Program-made: the position numbers and the translations under genes
Part shown: positions 49,406 to 61,264 of the stretch, piece after piece
How the letters are laid out: each line of letters opens with the position of its first letter
Numbering within the stretch: the first letter of the stretch is position 1
The notes under the pieces: generated by a model
Told to the model about the DNA's origin: nothing
The model's input: only the letters and a program-made list of their open reading frames with translations
The model's database searches: none
From: Welwitschia mirabilis
Lineage: Eukaryota > Gnetophyta > Gnetopsida > Welwitschiales
NCBI GenBank assembly: GCA_051453625.1
Contig: JBOZIK010000001.1
Coordinates: forward strand, 257,188,251 to 257,252,250
DNA: 64,000 bases
Direction: 5' to 3'

Positions 49406-49702
49406 AGTAAGTCTCAATCCTACAGCTTATTATGTTTAAAAATAACTTAGTTTAANNNNNNNNNNAAACTAGCTGATAATTCTTTAAAATAACCACTTGG
49501 AATCATATAAAATGTTACAGTTTAAATTGATACTTGTTACTTTCCTTTAGATCTCATAGTTTTGAAGATGGAACAATATAGAAATAATTTAGTTCTTGTG
49601 ATTCTAAGTAGATCTTTTCTTGAAATTTTAAATTCCCTTATCAATTGGAAATAGTTTTATAAAAACTTATTTTAAAATATGACTATTGAGTTAAATGTCT
49701 TA
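49406..49702 (+). pseudogene. Gypsy aspartic protease, decayed
   Basis: Before a 10-N gap the frame reads SLNPTAYYV, matching the region after the catalytic Asp in plant Gypsy proteases (S-x-N-x-x-x-Y-x-V). From 49,466 one frame runs LADNSLK, stop, PLGII, stop, NVTV, stop, IDTCYFPLDLIVLKMEQ, then LVLVILSRSFLEILNSLIN and NMTIELNVL. This follows the family order LADRS...G.(I/V)EDV.VKVD.F.FP.DF(I/V)VL...PVILGRPFL.T..A.I. The flap and the ILGRPFL loop are degraded (ILSRSFL). The catalytic Asp position itself is not an Asp in the visible sequence. It would have processed the polyprotein. Confidence 0.75.
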
Positions 49703-49984
49703 AATGTCATGAAATAACATGATGGCATTGATGGAGTTAACTTTTTTATGGGTTTGATAGTAAATCTCATAAGCTTGAATCTTTTCTTTATGAGTAAAAC
49801 TTTTTTCCTCTTGACTCATCTTTTTAATTTCATTTAAATTATAATTTTGGAGCTAATCCTTATTTTGATTTAGAAATACCTTTTAAGGATTTCAAACATA
49901 TTTCTTTTTATGGTGATCCTACTCATTCTAATATTATTCATTCATCCATGTGTTCATCTAGAAAATATGTTTTATAAGATTTGC

Positions 49985-50175
49985 TAAAAAACATGAAAAA
50001 CCCATAGGTTGGGATTTTTCTAATATTTACATTAGCACCACGGTTTTTTCATTTCTCATGCCCTTTTTAGTTTTTAAAATCATGTGTGAAGTCCTCTCAT
50101 AAAAAAAATTTCATTTCTAAGCCATCTCTTAATCCGCATTCTTATAATTTTGAGAATAATAACCATGGTACGTAT
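49985..50175 (+). pseudogene. Gypsy reverse transcriptase, N-terminal piece
   Basis: The plus strand reads KHEKPIGWDFSNIYIS, the decayed form of the K-x-x-A-I-G-W-x-x-x-D-I-x-G-I-S segment that precedes reverse transcriptase in Tat/Athila elements. Then, after frame changes, comes KKNFISKPSLNPHSYNF, which fits the Q-R-R-L-N-P region. The rest of the polymerase is not recognisable downstream. Confidence 0.55.
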
Positions 50176-51475
50176 AAGCTTTCTCTTTCATGTTTCATTG
50201 AATGACCCCTTCATGAGAATATCTAGACTTATTAAATANNNNNNNNNNGAATTTTTTCCCTAGTAATTTATTCTTAGAGTATTTAAATCAATCCAAAAAG
50301 TTAAAATATTGCCTAAGGATTTCTATATCTGGAATATCCTAAAATTATCACTCATTTAACCATCTCCTTAAGTCTTTTCATTCACCTATTTCATTTTTAA
50401 ATCATTACTTAAAACCCTCTCATCCACCCTTTTCATTGTCTTATAAATGCATAGAACTTATTAATCCTAGTTAATGGCCTTTCACATAAAATAATAATGA
50501 GTAATCTTTGTCCTTGAAATGTTCTGATTGAGATTGAATGTATTTTTTCTTATCAAGAGTAAGTAATATTTACAAGTGAGCTCTATTATTAAAATTTGCA
50601 TTTATTTATTATCTAAAAGTTAAAATCAAGAAATGAAAGGTAGCTCTTCTACTTTGATGTTGCAATTTATTTTCAAGAATTCATAAAGATAAGATTATTT
50701 TCTATTAATCCAATGAGCCAATGATTCCATTTTATGTGCTTTAAAATAAAAGAGATAAAATCTAAATCAAAATATACTCTCTAGAACATATTTCTTTTTA
50801 ATATATATTATTAGGTTTAATTAACTACATTAGGGATATGAATGCTTGTTGCTAATGTGCTTTAATTAATTAAAGCTATAAACACTTTCTAGCAATGCAA
50901 CACTAACTTTTTCATGTAAGACATGTTAATTTTTTTGGAAGGATTTACCATAATACTAAATTCTCAATACAATCAAAATATTGAAACATCACACTCATGA
51001 TTATAGAAGGAAAAATATTGGAACAAAACTAAGATGGACTTGGAAGATGTTATTTGATATGTTTACTTTATTATTTATTACTTAAAATATTTTTACTACT
51101 TATGAAAATATTTGGTATTCCTTGTTAATACTTTATCTTAATTTATAAATGATTCATTAAAAGTTATGAACTAAAAATTAGATAATTAACTACATGTTTA
51201 TCGCATTTATGTTTAGATTGCATGATCAAAAACTAATTTTTTTTAATTCATTAAAATCCTTAATTTTCTTCTTTGATAAGAAACCTAAATGTATGGCTTG
51301 TTTCTTGTAACGTATTTAAGCTATCCAAGTCTAGTTTCATGATAAATTAATCTAAGTCATTGATAAGACTAGCTAATTCAATGCTTTTCATTTTACCTTA
51401 TTTCTATAAAATTAGTGTGTTTCAAATCCATCTCACCTTTTATTCTAGCTTTATACAACTCTTTCATTCATTTCT
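50176..51475. other. AT-rich, pol continuation not recognisable
   Basis: If the Gypsy element were complete, reverse transcriptase, RNase H and integrase would need more than 2.5 kb here. Only about 1.3-1.8 kb lies before the next open frame, and none of their motifs is visible. A deletion is likely. Confidence 0.4.
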
Positions 51476-51787
51476 ATGCTATTCTTTTCCTCTAAGCTTG
51501 CACACTTTTTCCTAGTTTTGTTAGTAATAGTACTATTTCTAAATAGCACTACCATCCATTTCCATTTCACTCCACTTAATTTTTGCATACTGCATTTTCA
51601 TAGAATATTCTATCATTGCATTTTATTGGTAAGGCTAGTTTGTATTTATAACACTATATGTCATTTATTATACTTCATTTTTTCAAATATTTTTTCTTCT
51701 AATTTCATCATTCATTTCTATTCCACCTCTCCTTCATTTTTCTCTTTTTTTCACTTTCTTTATTTTTATCTTTATAGGTCATCATGA
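51476..51787 (+). other. 103-codon plus-strand open frame ending in a polypyrimidine tract
   Basis: The frame is Phe-, His- and Ser-rich because the DNA is T/C-rich. The end TTTTTATCTTTATAG followed by GTCATCATGAG looks like an intron acceptor before an ATG, so this is more likely untranslated or intron sequence than protein. Confidence 0.25.
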
Positions 51788-52030
51788 GTGAGAGATAAGA
51801 AGCCTTTATTATGAAAGAAATTTTTTCTTCTTTTGTTAATCTTTATGATTTCTTCTATCTTATTAGGATTATATTAGATGTTTAACCTACTTGTTAAAGG
51901 AAGAGAATTATACTACTATCCTAGATAGATATTAGAATTTTACAAGCATGCTACATATGATGCAAATTCTAGGACACTACATTCTCAAATTTAGAGAACT
52001 ATCTTTACCAATTTATTAGGTCATTTAAAA

Positions 52031-52393
52031 ATGAATTTTGGTTTAGACAATCATGATAATCTACCTTTTAATCTTACCAAAACCCATATGTATTATTATA
52101 ATGCCTTGAGTATTGAATTTTCATGTAATAGAAAAGAATCCCTTCCATGTAAATTTCTTCATAAAATCCAACTAGCACTCTTTAGACTTGTTATTAGAAA
52201 TATTTTATTCACATCCCATGTTACAAATGCCTCTAGTAGCCATTTATATTTGATTAGGATAATTCAAGATAACATTTCTTTTGATATGTCCAAATTCCTT
52301 TCTTGTACCATCACTAATAATGTAGCTCATAAGAGCTTAGTTTTTTACCTCATTTACAACATCCTTTACATCATCCTTAAGTGTGATAATTGA
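52031..52393 (+). CDS. 120-codon open frame, similar to extra ORF of plant Gypsy elements
   Basis: An uninterrupted plus-strand frame from ATG at 52,031 to TGA reads MNFGLDNHDNLPFNLTKTHM and continues with LPCKFLHKIQLALFRLVIRN, ASSSHLYLIRI, FDMSKFLSCTI and VFYLIYNIL. The pattern of a short basic-aromatic helix, then a long hydrophobic stretch with L-x-x-M or D-M, and a T/S-I segment resembles the 'putative plant transposon protein' region (an extra ORF of some plant Gypsy elements). That assignment is from memory of the pattern and is tentative. Downstream, further frames rich in Pro and Ser (PLLLLFLLPHDSLHPL) fit the tail of such proteins. Unlike the rest of the window it has no stop for 120 codons. 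A second copy, with N-terminal part missing, is open at 52,698-52,961. Confidence 0.4.
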   Translation: MNFGLDNHDNLPFNLTKTHMYYYNALSIEFSCNRKESLPCKFLHKIQLALFRLVIRNILFTSHVTNASSSHLYLIRIIQDNISFDMSKFLSCTITNNVAHKSLVFYLIYNILYIILKCDN

Positions 52394-53165
52394 GATAGGA
52401 ATTACATAGAAATCATTATTCCTATAAAAATAGTCCAATTTCAAAAGAATAAAAATTTGAATTGGATTCTAAGATAGCAACAAAAAATAAGAACAATAAG
52501 AGAAATAAGAAAAAGAAAGGGGAAAACCCCATTGATGATACTTATTAATCCCCTTCTTCTCCTCTTCCTCCTCCCCCATGACTCTCTTCACCCACTTNNN
52601 NNNNNNNNNNNNNNNNNNNNNNNNNNNNNNNNNNNNNNNNNNNNNNNNNNNNNNNNNNNNNNNNNNNNNNNNNNNNNNNNNNNNNNNNNNNNNNNNNAGA
52701 AAAGGAGCCCTTCTATGTAAATTTCTTCATAAAATCCAACTAGTACTCTTTATACTTGTTATTAAAAACATTCTATTCACATCCCATGTTACAAATGCCT
52801 CTAGTAGACATTTATATTTGATTAGGATAATTCAAGATAACATTCCTTTTGATATGTCCAAATTCCTTTCTTGTACCATCACCAATAATGTAGGTCATAA
52901 GAACTTAGTTTTTTACCTCATTTATGACATCCTTTACATCATCCTTAAGTGTGATAATTGAGATAGGGATTACATAGAAATCATTATTACTAGAAAAATA
53001 GTCCAAGTTCAAAAGAATAAGAATTTGAATTGGATTCTAAGGTAGCAACAAAAACTAAGAACAATAAGAGAAATAAGAAGAAGAAAGGGGAAAAACCCCA
53101 TTGATAATACTTCTTAATTCCCTTCTTCACCTCTTCCTCCTCTTCGATGACTCTCTTCACCCACT
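52133..53165. repeat. Direct repeat pair around gap 52,598-52,697
   Basis: The stretch from about 52,133 to 52,597 recurs at 52,698-53,165. Both share TGTAAATTTCTTCATAAAAT and GATATGTCCAAATTCCTTTC. The ORF is open in both. Confidence 0.85.
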
Positions 53166-53639
53166 TCAAGTAACTTAATTTTGAAGTAGGTATCAAGGAA
53201 TTACATGACATGGATATGAAACTATAGGACAAAATGAAGAATATCTCTCACAAGTAAAAGGATATTTCCACGAAATAATACGAGATATACAAAAATCTTG
53301 TAAGGATGGATTATCATAGAAGGTCAATTAGTTAACCCTTTTCCTTCACTCTCATTCCCTCTTCTATTATCTCATGCATTTTCAATTTTTGCCATTCATT
53401 ATAATTTTCATTTTTACATTAAAATATAATTGTAATGATTTTACATCATGTAATGCAATTCCACTTTCATTCATCATTTCTATTTGTTTTCATCATCATT
53501 GAATTTCGATTATAACTCTAGAATTTTCCATTTTGGCTAATAACTTCACACACTAATATCTAGGCCTAGAAGCATAATAAAACATGTTTTGTTACTAGTT
53601 TTGACTAGCATCACCATAAATCTATTGAATTTCAGTCCT
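53166..53639. other. Downstream tail of the extra ORF and T-rich sequence
   Basis: On the plus strand LNFEVGIKELHDMDMKL with a few stops after it could be a short coiled-coil segment. The rest is T/C-rich with no recognised feature. Confidence 0.3.
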
Positions 53640-54338
53640 AGGTTTCTCTTCTATATTTTTAATTTCATGTAGAATCTATTAAGTCTTTGTGTCACTCATA
53701 AAATTTTCTAGAAACTGATTATAACCAACTTTCTAACTTATTTTTTATTATAAAATTTTAATATTATTCTTCATCTTTATTTTTCATTTTTAGTCACATT
53801 TTTTAATCATTTCATCCTTCATAAGAGTTCTAATTTTTAATATAGTGATCATCCCTTACTTCTAAGAGTTATTTTCATTTTATATGCATCATTCTTAGGC
53901 ATATTTAGACATCTTGCATTGAACATTTTTCTTTTCAGCATTTTCCTTACATATTTTACATTTTCATGCATTTTTTAANNNNNNNNNNNNNNNNNNNNNA
54001 GGTTTTTCTCCTATATTTTTAATTTCATTTAGAATCTATTAAGTCTTTGTGTCACTCATAAAATTTTCTAGAAACTGATTGTAACCCATTTTATAACTTA
54101 TTTTTTACCATAAAATTTCAATATTATTCTTCATTTTTACTTTTCATTTTATTCCCATTTTTTAATCATTTCATCCTTCATAATAGCTCTAATTTTTAAT
54201 ATAGTGATTACCCCTTACTTCTAAGAGTTATTTTCATTTTGTATGCATCATTCTTAGGCATATTTAGACATCTTGCATTGAACATTTTTTCTTTTCAGCA
54301 TTTTCCTTACATATTTTACATTTTCATGCATTTTTTAA
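53640..54338. repeat. Direct repeat pair around gap 53,979-53,999
   Basis: TAGGTTTCTCTTCTATATTT at 53,640 through the gap edge recurs at 54,000-54,338. The gap is 21 N. Confidence 0.85.
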
Positions 54339-55060
54339 TGTTTTTATTTCCATCCAATACATGCACTATTTTTCTTTTAATTTTTGCATTTAATTAACTC
54401 TCTTAAAAACTTTGAGAACCAATTTTATTTTAGTTGGAAAGAGTGACAATTTCACTTACTACTTATTGATTTATTATTATTCTGATTAAGTGTAATTTTT
54501 TTCTAAAACTATGCATAGCTTTTCAAGTTTTTATAATTATTTTCATGTTATTCTAAAATGCATTTACATTGAAAATTTTGTTATCTTATTAATCTTTATC
54601 ATACTTTTTACTAAGATACTATTGAACGGTTAGTCAAGGGGTGTTTTAACATGTAAAAACCACATTTATTTCAAGTTATCAGAGCTAAATTAGCATGATC
54701 AATGTAGATTTCACATTGTTTTATGCATTTATTATGATCAATGCTAATTAAATTTGGATTTATTGATATTTCACCTCTACACTATTAGTTTTCATCATAC
54801 TAGCAAGTTGTAAAGCATTGTTCTAGAAGCTAGAGTGATGACATTTTACAAAGGTAACATACTAGTTCTATTGATAGTAGCACTATTAATTTTCTAGATC
54901 ATACCACCATTCTTATTTTCAAGAATCATATTTGACTGTTGAGTCAATTTCACCTACTAGTAACTTAGTATGAAGAGGCTAAAAACCATGTAAAATTCTA
55001 AATTTTAAATCCTAATCTTAACTCTAATGTCTTATTATATAAAAAGGATATGACATCTCA
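54339..55060. other. AT-rich stretch, nothing recognised
   Basis: About 700 bases without a motif or open frame of note. Confidence 0.4.
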
Positions 55061-55579
55061 NNNNNNNNNNTTTAGTTAGTTAGGAAATTAATAATAGTTA
55101 ATTAATGAGTGGCTATTGAGATAGCATTTATAATTTATTATTTCTAAGTCCCTGCACTAGAGATGAGCTACTCATTCAATGCTATCATGACATTAAAAGC
55201 TCTAGCTTGATTTCCTTATGGATGTATTTTTATTTTGTTAATGTAATAAAGTCTAGAGTTTATTCTAATCTAATTGTAAGTGTGTTTATAAATCATAGTT
55301 ATTATACTTAATAGAAATTTAATCTTTATCAAGAATTTCTTTTCTATATTTTTGATTGGTTATTTTAAATTAATATTAGTTCATAGTGCTAGGAAACTAA
55401 TAAATTACACTTTGAAACTATACTTAAAAATATAAAAACCCTAGTAGAAATTGTAATTAGATGTTCTTGCCTACAAAAGTAAGATATATTATCATAATAA
55501 TAATAGGTAATAAAACTATTATTTTAAAAAATAATTTTTAAGATTTTATTATTCTCTCTTATTCATGTTATTTTCTATA
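55020..55579 (+). mobile_element. Possible Copia LTR end
   Basis: The segment before the primer-binding candidate at 55,582 is T/A-rich, with GTTAGTTAGGAAATTAATA near 55,073, and has the general build of a Copia LTR. No partner LTR is identified. The start is obscured by a 10-N gap. Weak support. Confidence 0.25.
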
Positions 55580-55581
55580 AG

Positions 55582-55592
55582 TGATGTCAGAG
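55582..55592 (+). promoter_or_regulatory. Primer-binding site candidate
   Basis: TGATGTCAGAG resembles decayed TGGTATCAGAG. It is isolated, with no gag directly behind it; the nearest gag remnant starts about 2.9 kb later. Confidence 0.3.
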
Positions 55593-58142
55593 ATGTGGGT
55601 TAGCTTCTTTAGCAAGTTTTTATTCTCTTTTATATTACATGATTAATTAAAAGAATGCACTAACCAGTACAACAGAGGATCTTTGCCACATCTAGCCCCC
55701 AAACTGTGAAACATATAGCTAAATATATTTGTAGTACCATATTGCATAAGAGAGAAAACATGAATCATGTATACATCTCTTTATTTTTAATTCCAGCAAC
55801 CTTTTATACACTCCTCCTTATCTGCTTTTTGGTGGCTACTTAATGCTTATAAGTTATCAAATTTTCTATAGCATTTTGTAAAGAACTTTTTTTTTCCTTT
55901 TTACCTCCTTGACTCTTGTGTTCTAATGTTTACATGGTATTTTATTTGATTTTTTTAATGTTTTTATGCTATAGATCCATAATTTTTAACTATAGACTAG
56001 TCACTTATTTTATGGGAATAATGTTCTTATAGAAGTACATTGAGGATGTAGTAGCTCCTACCATTTGACATTTTTATAGACATTTTCTCTTCTTGATCAT
56101 TCAATATTTATAAAGTGATTATTTCATCAAAAACTACACACTAATACATCATTGTAATGTATTTTGCCTATATTGACCTTCCAAAATAGTCAATACCTTC
56201 TCTAATGTTTCTTATACATGATATTAGGCTCACTTATGGAATAAAGAACATCATGAATTGTGATAGTAATGTCATCATTAGCAACATGGTACATCATTCA
56301 ATCTTTGCAAATAAAAAACTACAATGATTTTGGAAAAGGAAGTTGCTAAAGATGTAATAACTATTTTTTCCCTGCACTAATCTTTATTGCCTTCTACCTA
56401 TAGTAGCAATCTTTTGATTTTTTAACATTGTTTTTATCTTCTCACTTACTTCAGCAAGTATGTTGTTCTCAAGATAGGATTAATTTTTAGATAGCCTTTG
56501 CTTCTTTGCTTTTATGCCCTTCATAAATGCACTACTTTTCTAAATACCTTTAGTTATGCATCATGCTATACATTAAGTTTTTAACCTATTTTGTACTTTC
56601 AATAATAGATTTTATTTACTTTAGCGATTTAAGCACCACTTCTTCTAGCATTAATAAAATAAGTGCTTATGTTTTCCCTTGTGGACAAGTATGGGTTACA
56701 CATCTGCTATAACAACTTAACACCTACTTGCTACTAATATGCTATAGCATTTCTTATTCTAGTAAATGAAACACCATGCTATCTTTTACCATTAAGAACT
56801 AAAACTCCTCAATCACTAAGACATTTTATAGCTTACATGTTGTATCTATAGCATTCATTTTTCACTCTATTATCACCCACATATTTCTAGTAAGATAGAA
56901 CATTTTAAGAGCAATAAGAAGGAAGTCATTCATGGTGTGTCATTCATGTAAGGTTATGTAAGATAGAAAATAAAAGGAAGTTACCTAAGTCACATGCCTT
57001 AATAGTGCTATTAATAGGTGCACATATTACAAATTATGCTCTTTTTTTAGCATTTTTTCTAATTTTCATGAATGCATTTTTTTAGCCATTTCTTAATGAT
57101 TAGTTCTATCTTATGCACACAAATTTTAGATAACAATTGTATACCTAGCATCATCTTCAAGGGTAGAATTCTTTAAAAAATTTTAATTGTGTTTTTTTAG
57201 CATTCACTTAAGAATTGTAATCCTAAAAATTATCTTACAAGTTAAGTTGAGATGTGGAGCAAGATTCCTTAACTTGATTTTATTCTACTTAGACTTGTTT
57301 TTATGATTTGGATAAATTAAACTAAGTTAAAAGATAAGTAGTATATACTTATCTTAACTTATCAAAATCAGTCCCTTTAACTTTATGTTCTTTGGTCTTT
57401 TTTATTTTTACAGTTAAAGACAAACTTGAAATGTTTTTCTTGCTTGAGGAATAAAATTAAATATGATTTTACCCCCTAGATACATAATATTTTTCATTAT
57501 TAATAAGTCTTAGTTGGTGATGGACATGAAAGTCCTTTAGAAATAGAGACTTGTGTTAGCTACATTACCCTCTACACTTGTTGCGTAATTATAGCTATTA
57601 TAATTATAAAGGTCAAGCATCCTAATGTTTAAATTCCCATGCACAACTTGATAATGAAGGATGTATAAGATAAAAACTAAAGGCACAGTGTTAGAGTCTA
57701 CTTGGATTTCATCACCAAGAAGATAAGAAGGCATTAATGTAAGAAATTTTAAAATTTAAGTGCTTAAGGTATAATTAGGTTATCAACATTACATGATACT
57801 CTCCCTTAATGGGGTTATATAGCCAAGGTAATCAAAACTAGTCAATGACTTAAATTTCCTATGACATGATGCATGCTTTATATTTTTATTTCCTTCAAAG
57901 ATAAGGATTTCATCCTTAGAGAGGACATAATTACTACCCATATTGAAAGTAAAACATTAAAATTGATAAAGCTACATTTTTATCACTTAATAATAAATTT
58001 AGACCCTTGCATTAAAATATATCACATTCACATAAGAAACATTTAATAAATTACTTTACTTCTTCTTCATGCAAGTAGGCATTTTTTTTTAGGCTTTTTA
58101 GGCTTTGCCATTGGTTTTCATCACATCTTATATATTGGAAAG
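55593..58142. other. Stretch without recognised gene
   Basis: About 2.5 kb of AT-rich sequence with interrupted frames and no recognisable domain. A 65-codon minus-strand open frame at 57,537-57,734 is unassigned. It may be the leader or an insertion upstream of the Copia element below. Confidence 0.4.
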
Positions 58143-59140
58143 ATTAATCAACTTATGAATGAGAGTAAAATCTCTTAAGTGCACCTCTTTATCATAACTT
58201 TTTTAAACATTTTTATTATGCCATTAAAACCTAGATAAATTATTTAAACTTGTGAATATAAGTAAGATCCCATGTCACATTAACTCTATCATTTCATCTC
58301 TCTATTTATTAATTTTTCATTTTAAATTGATAAGTGTTATTTTTTTTAATGGACAGATCTATTATTCTATTATGGATGTGAGCATGATTCCCCTAAAAAT
58401 TGACTATACTTCACAACTTATCATCTTCTCTTCTAATTTTATCAAACCATGTCAACCTTAAAGGGCAAGTTTCAAATACTATCAGATTCACTCACATTGA
58501 TTTTAACAACTAAAATCATGTCCAATGTTAGAATCACTTTTCAGGATGATCAGTCATTAGAAGACTGGCATGAGGACTTTATGTTAACTACGCATNNNNN
58601 NNNNNNNNNNNNNNNNNNNNNNNNNNNNNNNNNNNNNNNNNNNNNNNNNNNNNNNNNNNNNNNNNNNNNNNNNNNNNNNNNNNNNNNNNNNNNNNATTCA
58701 ACTTATGAATGAGAGTAAAATATCTTTTAAATTAAGTTCACCTCTTTATCATAACTTTTTTCAACAATTTTATTATACCATTAAAACCTAGATAAATTAT
58801 TTAAACTTGTGAATATAAGTAAGATCTCATGTTACATCAACTATATCATTTCATCTCTCTATTTATTAATTTTTATTTTTAAGTTGATAAGTATTATTTA
58901 TTTAATGGACAGATCCATTATTCTATTGTGGATGTGAGCATGATTCCCCTAAAAATTAACTATACTTCACAACTTATCATCTTCTCTTCTAATTTTATCA
59001 AACCATGGCAACCTCAAAGGGTATGTTTTAGATACTATTAAACTCATTTATATTGGTTTTAACAATTGGAATCATGATTAACATTACAATTCTCTTTAAA
59101 ATAATTATTGATAGAAGTATAAGCATGAGGGGTTTATGTT
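58143..59140. repeat. Direct repeat pair around gap 58,596-58,695
   Basis: The segment 58,143-58,595 (with CTTATGAATGAGAGTAAAAT) recurs from 58,696 to about 59,140. It carries the leader and start of the Copia gag twice. Confidence 0.85.
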
Positions 59141-59850
59141 AATTATATGTATTTATGATTTTGATAAGGATTTCTTTAAGAGAGGGCATGTAACTTTTAG
59201 AATAAGATGAAGAATATTCTTGAAGAAATATTAATAGAAAATTTATGGAGATTATGTGTGAACTAGTAATTTTCCAATACAAAAAGTTGATTTATAGAAA
59301 TTATATATGTCATACCCACTTTGGTACTTTATGGAATGCATTTTATACTATGAATAACTTAGAACTCATTAATCTCATAACTGCATGAACAATTTGTATT
59401 ATGAAAAGGGAAAGATAAAACAATTANNNNNNNNNNNNNNNNNNNNNNNNNNNNNNNNNNNNNNNNNNNNNNNNNNNNNNNNNNNNNNNNNNNNNNNNNN
59501 NNNNNNNNNNNNNNNNNNNNNNNNNNTGAGGGCTTATGTTAATTATATGTATTTATGGTTTTAATAAGATTCTTTAAGAGAGGGCATGTGACTTTTTAGA
59601 ATAAGATGAAGAATATTATTGAAGAAATATTAATAGAAAATTTATGGATATTATGTGTGAACTAGTATTTTTCCAATACAAAAAGTTGATTTATAGAAAT
59701 TATATACATCATACCCACTTTAGTAATTTATGGAATGTATTTTATACCATGAATAACTTAGAACTCATTAATCTCATAACTAGCATGAATAATTTTTATT
59801 ATGAAAAGGGAAATATAAAACAATTAATTATCGATGACTAACATCAATGC
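58449..59850 (+). pseudogene. Copia gag, decayed and duplicated around gaps
   Basis: Frame pieces include MSTLKGKFQILSDSLTLIL and ITFQDDQSLEDWHEDFML (first copy). After the gap the second copy shows IYIGFNNWNH, and further CELVFFQYKKLIYRNYIH and FYTMNNLELIN (59,644-59,841 open frame). IY.GFNNWNHW is typical of the gag start in plant Copia elements. Most of the domain is hard to follow because of indels and the gaps at 58,596 and 59,427. Confidence 0.5.
59126..59826. repeat. Direct repeat pair around gap 59,427-59,526
   Basis: TGAGGGGTTTATGTTAATTA at 59,126 through CAATTA at 59,426 recurs at 59,527-59,826. Confidence 0.9.
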
Positions 59851-60266
59851 CAAGGAAGCTAAGATCAACATACAAAATCAAGTTTTTATTCATTATGTTA
59901 ACCTAGCCTAATTTTTTATTTAGAGGATCCATCTTTGTACAACTATATTGTATTATTATATGAAAACAAATAACTTTTTAAAATGAACTTTAATGTGCTA
60001 GTACGAATATCATTATCACTAAAGCTTACTTTAACTATGTAAGCTTCTTATCCTTTGATAGTACTTTTAAAGTTTCTCATTCTTATGATAAGCCTTGATA
60101 ATATAAATAGTCTTTAAGAAATTTTCTTCTTTTACAAGATAAGTAGAATAAGAAGTATAAGGCTCTTCATAAGAAACCATCAACTCCTGTACCTTAATGT
60201 AGTAAAACTCAATAAAAGAAGAGAGTAGCTCATACTAATATCGATTCTTAGAATAAAAACTACTAA

Positions 60267-60308
60267 TGCTCTCATTGTAGAAGATAAGATCATACCACTA
60301 TATTCTAT
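60267..60308 (+). pseudogene. Copia gag zinc knuckle, last Cys lost
   Basis: The frame reads CSHCRR, stop, DHTTIFY. The C-x2-C-x4-H-x4-C spacing is kept, but the last Cys codon is TAT (Tyr), a G-to-A type change, and one residue is a TAA stop. Confidence 0.7.
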
Positions 60309-60436
60309 AGAATACCTTGGGAGAAGACCAAGTCTACACCTAACGCTAATGTAGTAACTAAGGAGTTTAGTTCTCTCAATGATGTTGAATGCTATGAATC
60401 TAATGCTATCTTAATGAGCATATACATCTTCATAAG

Positions 60437-60680
60437 ATATGGATTCTTAATACTAGTGCTACTAAGCACATGACTTATAAAAAAGATTATTTAATTATTT
60501 TGTTAAAGCACCTAGTAAAGTCTATTGAGTAAATATAACTCCAATTCTACTGAAAGGATATGGTTTAGTTATGCTTAATTTGGGATCTTTTACTTTACAA
60601 ACTGTGTTAAATTCTTTATATGTATTCCCTTATTGAGTTCTTATCTTCTATCACATATAACCTTTGTGAGATGATGCCAT
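60437..60680 (+). pseudogene. Copia aspartic protease, catalytic Asp lost
   Basis: The frame reads IWILNTSATKHMTYKKD, corresponding to the W-I-L-D-T/S-G-A-T-x-H-M-T motif of plant Copia proteases. The catalytic Asp codon (60,449-60,451) is AAT (Asn) and the following Gly is Ser (AGT), both G-to-A changes. After a frame change comes GYGLVMLNLGSFTLQTVL, matching the G.V.L.....L..VLYVP stretch at the end of the domain. Confidence 0.85.
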
Positions 60681-61164
60681 TCTATCTCCATGATAAATAA
60701 ATCAATTAGGATTATGATAATGAATATAATTTTTTCATGAAGGCTATATGAATGGAAATATTAAACATTTAAGGCTATGTTAAGATGTGAAATATTACCT
60801 GCATTAGTTTGAAATATGACATTTCCCTCTAGCTATTATGGCATGCTTGTCTAGTTCATCTTATAGTTCATACATTAAATGTAATGTGTGAGAATGGGCA
60901 TCAGATTCTTCCATCTAGTGCATGGAATTTTCCATAGTGTGAATCATGAATCATGAGCAAAGAAACTCAATGTCATTTTACATTAAGAAAATTACAAAAT
61001 GATCATGACCTATTACTTATTTATAGTGATCTATATGATTCAATACCAATTCCTATACTTCAAGACCTTTGTTGTTTTATATCATTCATTAATGACTGAT
61101 TATAAATTACTTTAGTGTAATTTATAGCCTTAAATTCTCATGCTTAAATATTTTTTAAAGTTTT
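60681..61164 (+). other. Copia region before integrase, decayed
   Basis: This should contain the pre-integrase zinc-binding region (H.R.GH type). I could not identify its His and Cys pairs. It ends at a 100-N gap whose flanks repeat TTTTTTAAAGTTTT. Confidence 0.4.
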
Positions 61165-61264
61165 NNNNNNNNNNNNNNNNNNNNNNNNNNNNNNNNNNNN
61201 NNNNNNNNNNNNNNNNNNNNNNNNNNNNNNNNNNNNNNNNNNNNNNNNNNNNNNNNNNNNNNNN

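Larger units (their letters stand above)
46100..54640 (+). mobile_element. Plus-strand Gypsy retrotransposon remains
   Basis: Ordered remains on the plus strand are a T-rich leader, gag (47.2-48.3 kb), protease (49.4-49.7 kb), the first part of reverse transcriptase (about 50.0 kb) and an extra open frame (52.0-52.4 kb) followed by an acidic or Pro-rich tail. I found no catalytic YxDD motif or integrase, and no LTR pair, so limits are approximate. The last part (51.4-54.6 kb) may belong to a second element. Confidence 0.5.
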
